NCBI GenBank assembly: GCA_008729055.1
Contig: SDUX01000006.1
Location: forward strand, 1,001,501 to 1,065,500
Direction: 5' to 3'
Source of the DNA: Pyropia haitanensis
Taxonomy: Eukaryota > Rhodophyta > Bangiophyceae > Bangiales > Bangiaceae
Length of the DNA: 64,000 bases
Positions 10,759 to 22,400 of this stretch are shown here, piece by piece (position 1 is the first letter of the stretch; the number at the start of each line of letters is the position of its first letter). Under the pieces are notes generated by a model. It did not search any database and was not told the origin of the DNA. It saw nothing but the letters and a program-made list of their open reading frames with translations. A program made the position numbers and the translations under genes.

Positions 10759-11426
10759 AGACGGTCCAAGTCGAGAGCGACCGCGCCACCGCCATCCGCT
10801 GGTCCCGCTCCGCCCTCCTCACCCTCTTCACCCGCCACCCGTCCACCCGCGCGGCGGTGACGCTCGCCATCACCGAGGACCTCCTCCGCAAGTCCACCGC
10901 CGGCGGCGCGGCGGTCGCCGCCGCCGAGGCCCGCGCCGCGCGGTGGGCGGAGCACGAGCGCCGCGCCGCGGCGGCGCGCCTCCGCTGGCGGGATGGCGCG
11001 CGGAACCGGGCGCTCGCCGACGCGTGGGCGGTGGACGCGGAAGCGTACGCGGCGGCCGCGGGGGGGGGTTGCTGCGTGCCGTCGACGCCAGGGGGGGGGG
11101 GGGGAGGGGGGGAGCCGCCGCCACCGCCGCCGCCACCGCCGCCGCCGTCGCCGTCGCTGCCGTCGCCGCCCCTGGCGTCACCGCCGTCCATGGCGGCGCC
11201 GCCGTCGTCGCCGCCGCCGGTGCCGTTGCCGCGGGTGCCGGCGGCGGCGGTGGCGGCGGCGTCTGTGGCGGCGCCGCCGCCCCCACCACCGGCGGCACCA
11301 CTGGCGGCGGCGGCGGCGGCGGCGGCGCTGCCGCCGTCGACGCCGTCGCCATCGTCGGCGGCACGGGCGGCGGCGGCCGCCACGGCGGGCGCGCCGCCGC
11401 CGCGGTCGGCGCTGTGGGGGACGTAA
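9591..11426 (+). CDS. Popeye-like cyclic-nucleotide-binding membrane protein (5' end unresolved)
   Basis: Two exons are clear: up to 10358, then 10761-11426. The intron, 10359-10760, starts GTACGT and ends in a long C tract plus AG; both junctions are phase 0. Exon A gives an N-glycosylation site (LLGNAS), then about three hydrophobic helices (FVLVALSFLSADML, VTASVMMLAFNAFAL, LALRWGALFVAINAAHIGVL). A beta-roll like a cNMP-binding domain follows (VVQLRRGDRLTAEGEPNG, LWLVTDGAVRVAVGGVVVA, SWVGERGFLRG). Exon B completes it (TVQVESDRATAIRWSRSALL) and adds an Ala/Arg-rich helix and a Pro/Ala tail. Three helices plus a C-terminal cNMP fold is the POPDC architecture, a cAMP-effector family; a generic cNBD protein is the alternative. 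No ATG is visible in the open frame, so one or more 5' exons are missing. Confidence 0.6.
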
Positions 11427-11964
11427 CGGAGCCAGCCCCCCCCCGTCTTCAGGGGGTCGCGACGCTTGGCCCGAGGGGCGGCGACGCCGCCGCGGCCGCC
11501 GCGGCGGGCTGCCCGCCGCGTGGAGGGGGGGCCCCGGCCACGCCGCCGCACGGGATGACGGCTGGGGTGGGGGCGGCGTGCCGATGGACGGTCGCGGCGT
11601 CGGCCGCGACGCGCGCGGCGCCCGCCCCGCGCCGGCCGCCGCCCCCGCGTCGGTCTGGCGGCGTGCCACCAACGCGACGGCGACGGCGGCGCCTCGTTTG
11701 GGTGTTGCCGTCGGCGCGCGCGTTTTTTTTTTTTTTTTTGTTTTTTTTTTACCGCGCGGGGGAACGGGGGGGGCGGACACGGCGCGCCGCCGCCGCCCGC
11801 GCCGCGCGGCACCCCGTTCGCGCCGCGCGGCACCCAGCCCGCGCCGCGCGGCACCCCGCCCGCGCCGCTGCCGACCCGCCAGCGTCTACGGTCGGGCCGG
11901 TACGCGCTCCCCGCCCGTGGCGTTGGCCTTCCCCCCACAACCACCCCCCCCCCCCTCCCCTTAC
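11427..11964. other. Intergenic, tail to tail
   Basis: Separates the convergent Popeye-like and GT61 genes. It contains two adjacent T runs split by a G (about 11716-11750) and a short GC-rich tandem repeat around 11800-11875 (GCGCCGCGCGGCACCC-type units). No gene is seen. Confidence 0.5.
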
Positions 11965-13372
11965 TCACTCCCCCCCCTCCCCCCCCGCCTCCCCCTCCGC
12001 GGCGGTTCCCCCCCGCCGCGTCCGCGCCGCCGCGGCAGCCGCGCGCGCCGCGGCCGCGACGATCGCGTCCTCCATGCGCGTCAGGTCACCCGGCGTTACC
12101 GACAGCGCCCGCCCGTCGGCGCGGTACCACAGCTTGCACGCCGGCTCCGCCGCCATGCACGCGCTCACCGCGGCGGCGGGTACGCCCCCGTCCGCGGCCT
12201 TGCCCTTGACCGTCTCTCCCCCCGCCGCCGTGGCTGCCGCCGCCGCCGCCGCCGCGGCTGCCGCCTCTGCCGCCGCCGTATACGCCGGCAGCCCCGGGTA
12301 CTCGACGCGCACCGTCGACGCCTCGACCAGCTCCAGCGGCGTGTACCCCAGCCCCGCCCCCCCCCCCCCCGCGTACATGGTGTGGCGGAAGCGGCGTGGG
12401 AAGAGCTCGACCAGCTCCGACCCCGTCGGCGCCCACGCGGCGTTGACCAGGTTGGCCCCGTGGATGCCGACGAGCACCGACGAGGTGGCAACCGCGCGGA
12501 CCTGCTCGGGGTACGGGCGGCCGGTGACGTCGACCACCTCGACGGTCAGGTTGGCACGCGCCGCGGCGCGGCCGAGCGCGCCGCGGACGGCCGCCTCGGA
12601 CGGCGCGTCAAAGGCGCGGCGGCGGCCGCGGCGGCAGAGGTACGACAGCACCGGCCGCATCGTCGGCAGCGGCACGCCCGCCGCGGCGCCCGCCGTGCCG
12701 CCGCGCAGCAGCCCACACGCGGCCAGCACCGCCCCCTTGAACGGCTCCGCGTCGGCCGGGACGCCCGCCTCGGCAGCGACCGCCGCGTCGCGCGCCGCCG
12801 TCGCGGCGGCGGCCGCCGCGGTGACCGCCCACGCCGGCGCGCCACGCGGGAGGTCCCACCCGGCGGGCACGGGCCGCTCCGCGGCGGGGAGGAACCAGCG
12901 GCCGCGCGGGAAGTTGGGCACCGCCGCCCGCGCCATGCACAGCGCCCCGCCGGGCGCGGCCGAGACGAGGCCCGCCACCGCCGCCGCCGGCTGGCGGCCG
13001 CCGAGGAGGACCGTCACGTCTGGGGGGTCCCCGCGCCGCCGCCGCGGGGGGTGCGTGCCGGGCCGGAGGGGGAAGGCGGGCCGCCCCGACCGTGGCAGCA
13101 CCGCGATGTGGCCGCCGGGCACCGCGGCGGCGAGGAGGATGGACTGGAAGGTGGACGCGTTGCGGAAGCCGGCGGCCGCCTCGGCGGCGGCGGCAATGAC
13201 CACCGCCGACACTGGGGCGCCGAGGCCGTACGCGTCTGGGTGGCGGAGCAGGTGCGCGAGGTGCGTCATCGTGCCGGTATAGTGGGCCAGGTTGGACGCC
13301 GACGGCGCGAGCGTGAGAAACGCCGTCACGCCGGGCAGCGTCGGCCGCCGGCGGCTGCCGGCAGACGGGTCT

Positions 13373-13404
<32 letters not shown>

Positions 13405-14387
13405 CGCGGCGTGCGCGGCGGCCGCCACCCGCCCAAGCACCCCCCCCCCCACCGCGGCGGTGCCGGACGGGCCGTCGCCGCCGCCGCCGCGAGCGCGCTG
13501 CCATTCGCGACCAGCGGCGGCGGCACCAGCCGCATGTACCGGAACGCCTCGTCCCACTTGTGCGCGCACGTTGCCGGCGGTGGCCGCGACAGCCGGCCCG
13601 CCGCCGACCACGTCCACCCACAGTGGAGGGGCTGCGCGGGGGCCGTCGCGCCGCCGTCGGCAGCGACGCACAGGCCGTCGACGACGGTGAGTGACTCGCC
13701 GACGGTGGTGAGGTAGATGGCCGCGCCGGGGGGGGGGGGGCGCCGGCGCCGGCGGGGGGGGGGGGACCCGTTGCCTGGGGGGGAGGGGGGAGGGGGGAGG
13801 GGGAAGGGGGCGCCGCCGACGTGGCGTTGGCTGTCGCCATTGTGTTTGCCGCCGCTGCCACTGCCGCTGGTGTGGGCGCGACCACTGCGGGGAGCTGGCT
13901 GGCTCGCGGGGGGGCGGAAGGGGGGGCGGCGGCGCCGGCCATGTCCGTGGCAAACGCGGGGCGCGCCGCCGACGCCCCCACACCCCCCCCCCCCCGCCGC
14001 CGCCGCCACCGCCGCCACCGCCGGCAGCAACGGCCACGGGCCGGACGATGGGCGAGGGCAGGCGCACGACCCCCCCCCCCCCCCACCCCCCCCCGCGGCG
14101 GCCCCCACCGGCGGCGCGGCGGCCGTGCCGCCGCCGCCGCCGCCGCCGCCGCCGCGCCCCCCCCCCCCCCCACCGCCGGCGGGCCTACCAAAGCCGCCGC
14201 CGCCGCCGCCGCCGCTGCCGCCGCCGCGCGCGGCGGCCGCCGCCGACGCGGCCGCGGCGGCAATGGCGAGCGCCGCCGCCACCGCCGCGGCGGCGGCGAC
14301 CGACGCGACGACGACCGCCGCGGCGGTGCGGCGGCGGCCGGGCGCCGCCGCGGCCGCCGTGGCAGCGGCGGCGTACCAGCCGCCGCT

Positions 14388-14420
<33 letters not shown>

Positions 14421-14837
14421 GCCGCCGCCGCCACCACCACCGCCGCCGCCACTGCCGCCGCCGCCGCCGCCACTGCCGCCGCCACCCAGCCAGCTGCCGC
14501 CGCCACTGCCGCCGTCTGCGGTGGTGCCATCGTCACTGCCGCCGCGGCCGCGGCGGCTGCTCGTCGACCGCAGCAGCCGCAGCGTGGCAAACGACGCGGC
14601 CGACGATGGCGGCGGCCAGCCGCCGCCGCCCCTTACGCCCGCGCTGGTCGACGGCGGCGGCGTGGGCGTCGGCGGCGCGGCGTGCGCGCGCCGCGGGGGG
14701 AGGGGGGTGGGGGTGGGGGGGATGGCCACCGCCGCCGCGGCGGCGGTGGCGGCCCGCTGGGGCGTCGCGGCAGCAGAGGGGGGGGGGGGGGGGGGGGGGG
14801 GAAGCAACGGCGTGCCGTCGCCGGGCTGGTCGCCCAT
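11965..14837 (-). CDS. GT61-family glycosyltransferase, type II membrane protein, with apparent frameshifts
   Basis: Probable Golgi glycosyltransferase (GT61/DUF563). Start ATG at 14837 (MGDQPGDGTPLL). A Pro-rich cytosolic tail leads to a basic residue cluster and a single hydrophobic anchor (AAAVVVASVAAAAAVAAAL), then a Gly-rich stem. The lumenal part has AAIYLTTVGESLTVVDGLCV, CAHKWDEAFRYMRLVPPPLV and an N-glycosylation site. The catalytic C-terminal part carries TMTHLAHLL, FPRGRWFLP and the family hallmark VGIHGANLVNAAW followed by SELVELFP. These pieces are in three frames. The switches fall at C/G homopolymers near 13983-13995 (or 14071-14083), 13728-13740 (or 13754-13765) and 13440-13450. 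I read this as one gene with indel errors. A real pseudogene is possible, but no internal stop interrupts any conserved block. Confidence 0.8.
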
Positions 14838-15430
14838 GGCGGCACCGCAGTGGTGGTGGTAGCGGCGGCGGCGGCGACAACGACGACGGCGGCGGCGGCA
14901 ACGACGACGGCGGCGGCGGCAACGACGACGGCGGCGGCGGCAACGACGACGGCGGCGGCAGCTGTCGACGGCAACGGCGTCGGCAGCTGGCGACGGCAAC
15001 GGCGTCGGCAGCTGTCAACGACAATGGCGGCGTCGGCGGCGAGTACGGGCGGGCACGTCCCCTCCCCAGGGCCACCCCTACCAGGGCGGGCCGAGCGCGC
15101 CACGCCGCGGCGCGACGGCCGCCACGGTTGCGGGCCGACGCCGGGCGGCCGACACTTGCAAGCCGGGGAGGGTGTGCGCCCGGCAGACCGCCCGCCGACG
15201 GCGGGTGCGCTGGGTGGCAGGCGCAGGCGCCGGCACCGCGGCCGGCGGCGGCGGCGCGGCGGCGGCGCCGCCGACGGGTCGGCGGTGGCGGCGGCCGCCC
15301 CGTCGGGACCGCCGCGGCGGCTGCCGCCGCGGAGCGGCCGCCGCGGGTGGTGGCCGCCGCGCCGTGGCGCCGCTGGCCACCCCGCCGCCGTCCCAGCGCG
15401 TGGCCGCGTCGTGGCAGCGACGGCGGTGAC
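14838..15430. other. Upstream flank of the GT61 gene, nothing recognised apart from a minisatellite
   Basis: GC-rich DNA upstream of the GT61 start, containing the 14878-15045 minisatellite. No promoter motif stands out. Confidence 0.4.
14878..15045 (+). repeat. Two adjoining minisatellites (21-bp and ~27-bp units)
   Basis: Four copies of a 21-bp unit (CAACGACGACGGCGGCGGCG plus G) at 14878-14959. They run into about 2.5 copies of a ~27-bp unit beginning CAGCTG and containing CGACGGCAACGGCGTCGG. This lies just upstream of the GT61 start. Confidence 0.75.
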
Positions 15431-18400
15431 GAGTGCCCCACCCGTCCCCCCCCCCCCTCCCCCCCCCGCCCACGCTCCATGCCGCACTCCCCGCCAGCCG
15501 ACCCTTGTCGCCGCCTTGCCGCGCTACGCGATGCCACCCCCACCCAGCCAACGTCCGCCGCGGCAGCCGCGGACGCCGCACCCCCCGCCCTCATCGCCGC
15601 CGCTCAGCGCCACGCTACGTCCCGCCCCCCCCCCCCCCCCCCCCCTCCCCTTCCCCAGCCCGGATTCCACCCCCCACCCCACCTTCCAATCCCGCCCACG
15701 CCGCCACCCGCGTCGCACCATGCCTGCCCGCCCGCGGTGGCCCATCCCCGTCGGCGGCCGCCCCATGCCACTCCCGCCATCGTCGTCGTTGCCGCCGCCG
15801 CTGCCGCCGCCGCCGCGGCGGCCACCCACCCGCCCCCCGCCGCCGGCGCCACCGCCGCCGCCGCCGCGCGCGTTGGTTCCCCAACGTCCCGCACACGCCG
15901 CGGCGCCACGCCGACGGCGCAGCGCCACCCCGACGGCGCAGCACCACCCCGACGGCGCAGCGCCACGCCGACGCATCGCCCACGCCACGCCGACGCATCG
16001 CCCACGCCCCGCCGCGTCGCGCAAGCCGCCGCACACCATCCGCCCGACGACCAATTCCAACCCGCCGCCACTACCCGCCGGCGGCCGCCGCCGCCGCCAC
16101 GCCCGCGCGGCCGCCGACGTGGCCGCGGCGCGTCCTTGACGGCGGCGGCGGCCGCGTCGGCCCACCCTCCCGATGGAGGTTGGCGCGGGGGCGCGCCCCC
16201 CCACCCCCCCCCACCCCCCCCCCCATTTGGAATTCCCGCCGCACGTGCGGTGGTCCCATGCCCGCCGCGTGCGCCGGCGGGTCGCGACCCGCCGTCACGC
16301 ACGCCGCCCGTGCGGCGCAGGGGCGGTGGCGGCAGCGGGATGCTTCCGCCACCCCCCCACCCTCTCCCCCCCCCCCCCACCCCCCGCCGCCGCCGCCCCT
16401 TTGCAGGCAATGGATCAGCGGTGGCTGGCTGCAGCGGCCACGCGGCGGCGCCCGCCGGCGTGGGCGCCCAGCGGCACTGGGGCGGCGCCCGCCGCGTGGC
16501 CGCGCGTGGCAGCGGCGTTGGCGGCGGACCCAGTGGGGTGCGCACGACCAAGGGGCGGCAGACAGGGGGCGCACCCGTCCTCCGCCACCCCCCCCTCCCA
16601 CAGCCGCTGGCAGCGCGTGTCTGCCGCTCCGGGCCACAGACGGACGGCGCGGCCGCCCCCCCCCCCCCCCACCCGAAAAAAACACGGGCGGCCATGTATT
16701 TTCGGTTCCGACGAGGACCAGCCACTGCTGACGATGCACGCGCTGCGGGCGGACCGGGCGGGGGGGAGCGGGGCCGGCAACCCCGTCACGAGCCGTCGTT
16801 GGCCACGCCGCGGGCCGCGGCGCGCCCACGTTGCTCTGCCAGTCCGCCGTGCAAGGCCGGCCGGGCGACACCCCACTCGTGCGGCCGTCTTGCCGTCGCG
16901 GCAGCGTCGGCCGGCGGCGCCAGCCGCTCCCCGTCCCCCACCCAAGCCCAATCCACCCCCACGCCGCGCTCAGCGTTCATGGAGGGTAGAACTGCGGGTG
17001 GGTGTAAGGGACCCTCAGTAACAACCGCCCCCCACCCCCCCCCCCCCCCCCCTGCCCCTCCCATCCGCCGCCGACATGATCAAATGCAGCACCCAGCCGG
17101 GGGTCATATGTACTGTACGGGAAGCCGGCTCGGTACGGTTCCCCAGCGACCGGCGGTAACCGGTCAGTCAGGTCCGAGGTTCTGTGACTCGCTGGCGGAA
17201 AAGAACGCACCGCGGCCGAGAAGAACCGTGGCCGAGTCCGGTGGAAGACGAGGCGCTGAGGCCAGACGAGGGAAAGTCAGGGTAGCTCGGTGAAAAAAGA
17301 GTTTGACGAGGGCCATTTCCACACAAAAGTGGGGGGTGTGCATGGAAGGTCAACCTCTTCCCCTTGCCAACGGCCCTCACCCCCGCAGTTACCGGGACTT
17401 CACAACAGTGGCGGCGTCTGCGGAAGCGTCATCGGCAGCAGCAGCCTCGGCCTCCATGGAAAGTACCGCCGCCGCTGTTCGGCGACCTCCCCTTCGTCAC
17501 GGAGAAGCTCCTCTCTTCCGTGACACCGGCTCATCCCAGCCCGCTCTCCGCCGCCGCCGACCCGACCTTCCGCGCCGCTACCTTCGACACCATCGGTGGC
17601 TGCTGTGGTCATCAAGACGGGGGTGCTAGCAGCGACGGTGGCAGCGACGGCTTGTTCCCCTTCGTTGGCTCCTCGACTACGTCGGCATGGCTACACTCAA
17701 TGTGGACGGTTCTCTCCGAGATGGATCGTGCTGCACCGTGGCGTAATCGTCCAGCAGCGGTGGTTGGCGACGGTTGCCACCCGCCACCGCCGCTACCGCA
17801 CAGTCAGGGCGGCCCCGCCCACAGCGCGCCCAGCAGTGTCCGTGGCGGACAAACGCCAACTGACCCAATCTGTTCGTCTCACAATTGTGAAATATACCAA
17901 TCAAAGGTCAATTATGTTCGCGCACCCACAGGAACCGGTACCGAATCTCAATGCAAAGGTACGAGCCGTGTACAAAAGACAGCCTACTCTCGATGCGCTC
18001 TCCGCTGGCGGCACGCGACGAGCCGGTCGGGACTGTGGAGTCTGGATCGCGATGCGCTTGAGCGTGAGGTTATGACACGATCGCTCGCGGAAGAGCCGTC
18101 CGCCAGGAGAGGGACGGAGGACACCTCGTCGGGAGTGATCCCGTACTGTCAACGGGTCGAAAAATGTTTCATGCGGAAAGGCCATGCGCTGTTCCGCCCG
18201 TGGGCGCTGCCACGCCCATCAGAGTCTACCCCCTCCTCCTGATGCTGGGAAAAGTGAGTCCACATGAAAGAGGAATCCAAGGTACACTGTAAGATGGTCG
18301 AGCCGGTTGACTGGCAACGTCCACCAAGCATGGCCGGGACCTTGGGCGCCGGGGTTCGGCCAAAGACTGAAGATGACTCGGGCCCGTCGGCGTGCGCGAG

Positions 18401-19603
18401 CGACTAGCGAGCAGCAGGAGCAGCAGGTTGATCCTCTGGTGAGCGGGTGAGGCGAGTGACGAGAGGATGCGAAGGCATTCGCGAGAGTCTGCGAGCCACT
18501 GCTGTTTCCGCACTTTGCACGAAGGTGTTCTTCGCCTCGGAAGCCCCCATCTGCCACGGCCCGTGTTGGTCGCATCGTGGCCCGCCGACAGGGAGCGAGC
18601 ACCCAGATGCAGCTCGCGCCTGGGGTCCCCGTTTTTTGTGCGCCGCCACCCCACGACTACGGCAGCCGCCTACTCACGCCTCCCACCCTAAGCCTGCAGA
18701 GCAGCGTGTGTGCCACACGCGCGGCCGCCCCGCCACGCAGTCTGAATCCCTAGCGCCCGCGTGGTGGCCGATCCGCCGCCCTCCCCTGCCCACATGCCCC
18801 CAAGAAGCTGGCACGACCTGCCTGTGGGCCCCCAGCTGGTTGGGGAGGCGAGGGTTTTGAGGGGGGGGGGACAGGGGGGTCGCCGGGGGGTTGGCGCACA
18901 AGCGCGGAGCACAACCCAAGCCGCTGCTGCCATCCCTCGTTTATGCCCCCCCCCCCCCCCCCCTATCCTCTTCTGAGAGGGGGGGCCAGCTTCCGCCGCA
19001 TCACACTTCCCGTGGTGGCAGGGGGTTGAACTCGCCCCGGGAGCGGCTCACTGGTGCCTCTGAGGGGGGGGGGAGTGTCTAGAGGGGGAGGGCGGGGGGG
19101 GTTGACAGGGTTCAACCCGACTCGCGATGCTGGGGGGTGCGGTAGCGGAGGGGTGTGCGTGGGGGAAGCTGGGCGGGAGGTTGCTTGGAGGGGTGGCCGG
19201 AGGCCCGGGGAAGGGAGGCGGGTTCGAGCGAAGGACCCTCGTCGCACCTCGTGGCGGCAGGGTGCGGGGGGAGGGGGGCCGAAGGGGCGGGCCATCTGGG
19301 CGGGCCCGCCCCCCAGCCAGGGTCGGGAAAAGTAGAAAACGGGGCCGGCGCGGCCGCCACTGTGTCGGCGCCCCAGCCGGACCCTGCGCAGACACAGCCG
19401 CCGCCGACGCCGCCGCACCCACCCCCACCTTCATCCGCCACCCTGACGTTGCCGCCGGTGTCACCACCACCCCCGCGTGCCCCCACTCCCACCGTAGCAC
19501 GAGTGTGCTCGACCCTTCTCCCTGCTCACCCCCCAACCGCACCTAACGACCGCTTGTCCCTCCTCAACCCCCTCTACCCCCTCCCTCCCTTCCCCCCTAC
19601 ACC
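15431..19603. other. Gene-poor 4.2-kb stretch
   Basis: The first half is GC-rich low complexity with a minisatellite. A possible exon starts at a CCCTTTGCAG acceptor (ends 16407), reading MDQRWLAAAATRRR and, further on, GSDEDQPLLTMHALRADR in the same frame, but no complete gene can be built. From 17.1 to 18.7 kb the base composition is noticeably less GC-rich with no recognisable product. A 47-codon ATG frame at 18264 starts MKEESKVHCKMVEPVDWQ. 18.9-19.5 kb is G-rich. Confidence 0.4.
15904..16010 (+). repeat. 19-bp tandem repeat
   Basis: Four diverged copies of a 19-bp unit (CGCCACGCCGACGGCGCAG and variants), then two copies of a related unit with CGACGCATCGCC. Not associated with a recognisable gene. 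Confidence 0.7.
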
Positions 19604-20281
19604 ATGGGCCGCTTTTCCTTGTTGGCGGTTGCCGCCGCGTTGGCTGCCGCCGCCACGGTTGTGGTCGCGACGACCCCCTCCCCTAGCCCCAAAGTCATGA
19701 AGATTACCAAGGACTCTGGCGAGCAGTGCATCAGCCGGTGGTTTGTGACGGGCCGCGATGAAGCGACGGGCAAGTGGATCTGGAAGGACGTGACGACGTG
19801 CTGCCCCCCCCGCATGCCAACCAAGACGATGATTGTCTTCCAAAATGGCAAGCGCTGCGTGTCGACGTGGACTCAGTGTGGCATCAAGCTCAATGACGAC
19901 AAGAACTGCGTGCGCACCTGGTGCGACAAGACCGAGTGCGCAGAGCCGGTGTGCCCACCACAGCCGCCCGTGATGAAGACGCGGTACGTCAAGAAGGATG
20001 GGCAGCGGTGTGTCAAGACATGGAAGGTGTGCGGCAAGACGGTGTCGGGGGGCAAGTGCACGTGGAAGGGCTGCGACATTGTCACGTGCAAGCCGCCGTG
20101 CCCCAAGCCCATGGCCAAGACGATGAAGCGGTCGACGGCGACCAAGACGTGTGTCTCGCACTGGTGGCCCGAGACGCTGCAGGTGGACAACTCCAACGAT
20201 GGGCAGGCGTGCAAGTGGGTGTGGAAGGACGTCGAGGAGTGCTACTGCGATACGGGCGCACCCAAGTGGACCAAGTGCTAA
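19604..20281 (+). CDS. Secreted Cys/Trp-rich protein with four internal repeats
   Basis: 225 residues, ATG at 19604 in context CACCATGG, preceded by a C/T-rich leader. Residues 1-23 are a clear signal peptide (RFSLLAVAAALAAAATVVV, then an Ala-Thr cleavage region). The mature part is about four degenerate ~45-50-residue repeats, each with a CxxxW core (CISRW, CVSTW, CVKTW, CVSHW), then a K-C/W-x-W-K motif and a C-rich end (CCPP, CPPQPP, CKPPC, CYC). The many Cys and Trp, with Lys-rich and Thr-rich spacers, suggest a disulfide-stabilised extracellular, wall- or matrix-associated protein, but I recognise no named domain. Codon use is clean and less biased than its surroundings, so the call as a real gene is strong. 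The function is unknown. Confidence 0.9.
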   Translation: MGRFSLLAVAAALAAAATVVVATTPSPSPKVMKITKDSGEQCISRWFVTGRDEATGKWIWKDVTTCCPPRMPTKTMIVFQNGKRCVSTWTQCGIKLNDDKNCVRTWCDKTECAEPVCPPQPPVMKTRYVKKDGQRCVKTWKVCGKTVSGGKCTWKGCDIVTCKPPCPKPMAKTMKRSTATKTCVSHWWPETLQVDNSNDGQACKWVWKDVEECYCDTGAPKWTKC

Positions 20282-21391
20282 TGACGCAATCAACGCTGCG
20301 GGCCGGGGCGGGAGGGGGGGGACAGGGGAGTATGGCGGTAGAGATGGTAGTGGACAGGGGAGCATGAGCAGGGTGGATGGGGGGAGGATGGCGCAACGGG
20401 CGGTGTCGTCCGTGGGCCCGCCAGTGTAACTCTAGCGTGCTATTTACTCTCGTACTCGTTGACGGGGGGGGGGGGCGGAGCAGAGGCGAGGCGTCCGCCA
20501 TGGTCCGCCAACTATCCTGTATCCTGACGGGGGCGACAGCAGCGGCGGCTGCCGCCGCCGCAGCCGCAGCAGCCCCCGAGTGGTCGACGGGTCTGCCGTC
20601 GCCACTGCTGCCACCAAGCTCGAATGACGACGGGGAGGTGAGGTGAAAGACATCGGGAAGCGCGGTGGCCAGTCCTCGCAAGCCAGCTGGTGTGTCAGGC
20701 GAGACAACACCGGCGGCGGCAGCGCTTCCTGCTGCCAAAGCACACCCTCCTCCCTGTCAAGAGCCGCCGTGACAAACTCTTGTCCAGCGCTCTCCCCCGT
20801 CATCAACTGCCTCTCCCCCTCTCCCCCGCACGCCGCCCGCCACGCCGATAATGTCTGGGATGCGATCAGACCGCCTCCCTGCTGCTCTGGTGACAAGGCA
20901 GGGGGAACCAGGATGTGTCTCTTCTCGATAGAGACAAAACGGGCGTCCACAGACGGGCGGATGCGACCACGTCAACGATGCGGGGAGTTGCCAGTGGATT
21001 CAGCCGTCACAGCCCGCGGTTTGGGGTAGTTTGTCGCGCGCTTTTTTCGTGCGCCGCGGTGTCACACGACGCTGTCAACAGGCAGGATCCAGGTGGACAG
21101 CCTGGGCCAATTGCGTGCACGCACGTGGAACGCCAGCGACCCAGGTTACACAGTGTTGTCCTGGGCACCATCAAGCTGGATGGTGCCCCTCTTGCAAGAG
21201 GCACGACGATGGGGCAAAACCATCGGCGAGCAAGTAGAGCTGATGCGCATTTTTCAACCACACCGCGGCGGGCAACGGGCCGTGCATGCGCTCACGCCGC
21301 CGCGTGATGCCGCGCGTCGAAAGGAGCCGACGGCTGCCGCCTTGTCTCGGCCGCGTCGTCCCCCCGCCGCACCCGTTGGTTTCCCCCACAG
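20282..21391. other. Intergenic, nothing firm
   Basis: Mixed composition. Short open frames on both strands have no coherent product or splice context. A G-run lies at about 20463-20475. Confidence 0.4.
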
Positions 21392-22400
21392 CCGCGGCGG
21401 TGGCGGTGGCGGTGGCCGTAGAGGCCGTGTCGTTGACGCTGGCAGATGCCGTCGCGGCGGGGACGCCCGTGCCCGGCGACGACAGCGGTGACGGCAACGG
21501 GTCGGACCCACCGCCGCTGGACCAGCAGCGGGCGCGCGTCGCGTTTGGCTCTCTTTTTTTTACACCCCCAGCCTGGACACGCTCGGCCCGCCCCCCGCGG
21601 GCGGCAGCCACGCGTCCGTTGCGGCGGCGGTGGCGCGGCAGCCGGCGGCGTCCGCTATCGATCGTCCTCTCCGCCCGAGCGACGGGGACGGGCGGGGAGG
21701 GCGGCGGGGGACCCGCCTCCCCGCGCTCGTTGCCAAAGTCATCACCGTCGTGTGGCTGGGGGTGGTGCTGGCGCTGCCGGCAGCTGCCGACGTGACCGCC
21801 GACCTCCGCGCCAGCTACGCGGGGTGTCACACCGCGCTCTCCGCCTCCCTCTACGGCACCGCCGCGCTACGCGGGGTGTTTTTCTTTTTTTTTTTGAAGG
21901 GAACGTGCCGTAGCGCGGGAGGGGGGAAGGACGCCGCGGCGGGCGCCGGCGCGGGCACGGGGGGGTGAGGGGTGTGCGGCGGCGCCGCTCCCCCGCGCCG
22001 CGTGGTCCGAAACGCCTCCGTCGTGTCCCTTCCCGCCACGGTGGCGCTCGACGCCGCCGCTGGCCTGGGCGTGTTGCCCTTCTGGCTGGTGCCCAACGCG
22101 CTCGCCGGCGCGGCCAGTGGCCACGCCCGAGCGGGCCGACCGCCAGCCCGCCGCCGCGCACACGCTTGTCACTGTCACCGGCAAACCCAACGCGGTGGTC
22201 GTGGCGGCGGCGGGCGCGGCGGCGGCGGCGGCGGGGAGCGGCGTGCCGCCGCCGGCGGCCGTCCCGATGCGGAGGGGGCAAACGGGAAAGCAGCAGACGG
22301 CGGCGGCCGACGCGCACACGGCGGGCGCCGCGGCCGCCGGCGGCTGCCGACGCCCGCGGGAGCAGGCGCGAGCGCCGTGGCAAGGCGGAGGCTGCCGCAC
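21392..22400 (+). CDS. Unidentified multi-exon membrane protein, partial model
   Basis: Exon-like segments in series. Segment 1 follows the acceptor TTTCCCCCACAG ending at 21391 and reads SLTLADAVAAGTPVPGDD. Segment 2, 21572-21875, follows a T8/ACACCCCCAG tract and reads LPALVAKVITVVWLGVVLAL, then ADVTADLRASYAGCHTAL. After a T-rich intron, segment 3 (~21970 on) reads RVVRNASVVSLPATVALD and LGVLPFWLVPNALAGAA. A later block reads HTLVTVTGKPNAVVVAAAG. At least two hydrophobic helices and one N-glycosylation site are present. I do not recognise the family, and the exon borders, start and stop are not settled. Confidence 0.35.

Noticed and set aside
16392..17021. Possible exon after a good CCCTTTGCAG acceptor (QRWLAAAATRRR..., GSDEDQPLLTMHALRADR)
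   Set aside because: No matching donor, start or domain could be found, so I did not call a gene; recorded only in the gene-poor-region entry.
14048..17293. A 1081-codon open frame on the plus strand
   Set aside because: Pure Arg/Pro/Ala/Gly low complexity opposite the GT61 gene and across minisatellites; an expected consequence of extreme GC content with few stop codons.
19100..19125. GGTTCAACCC resembling a tRNA B box
   Set aside because: No cloverleaf or A box can be drawn around it.
20444..20950. Minus-strand 168-codon frame
   Set aside because: No ATG at its start, no domain, and no splice context.
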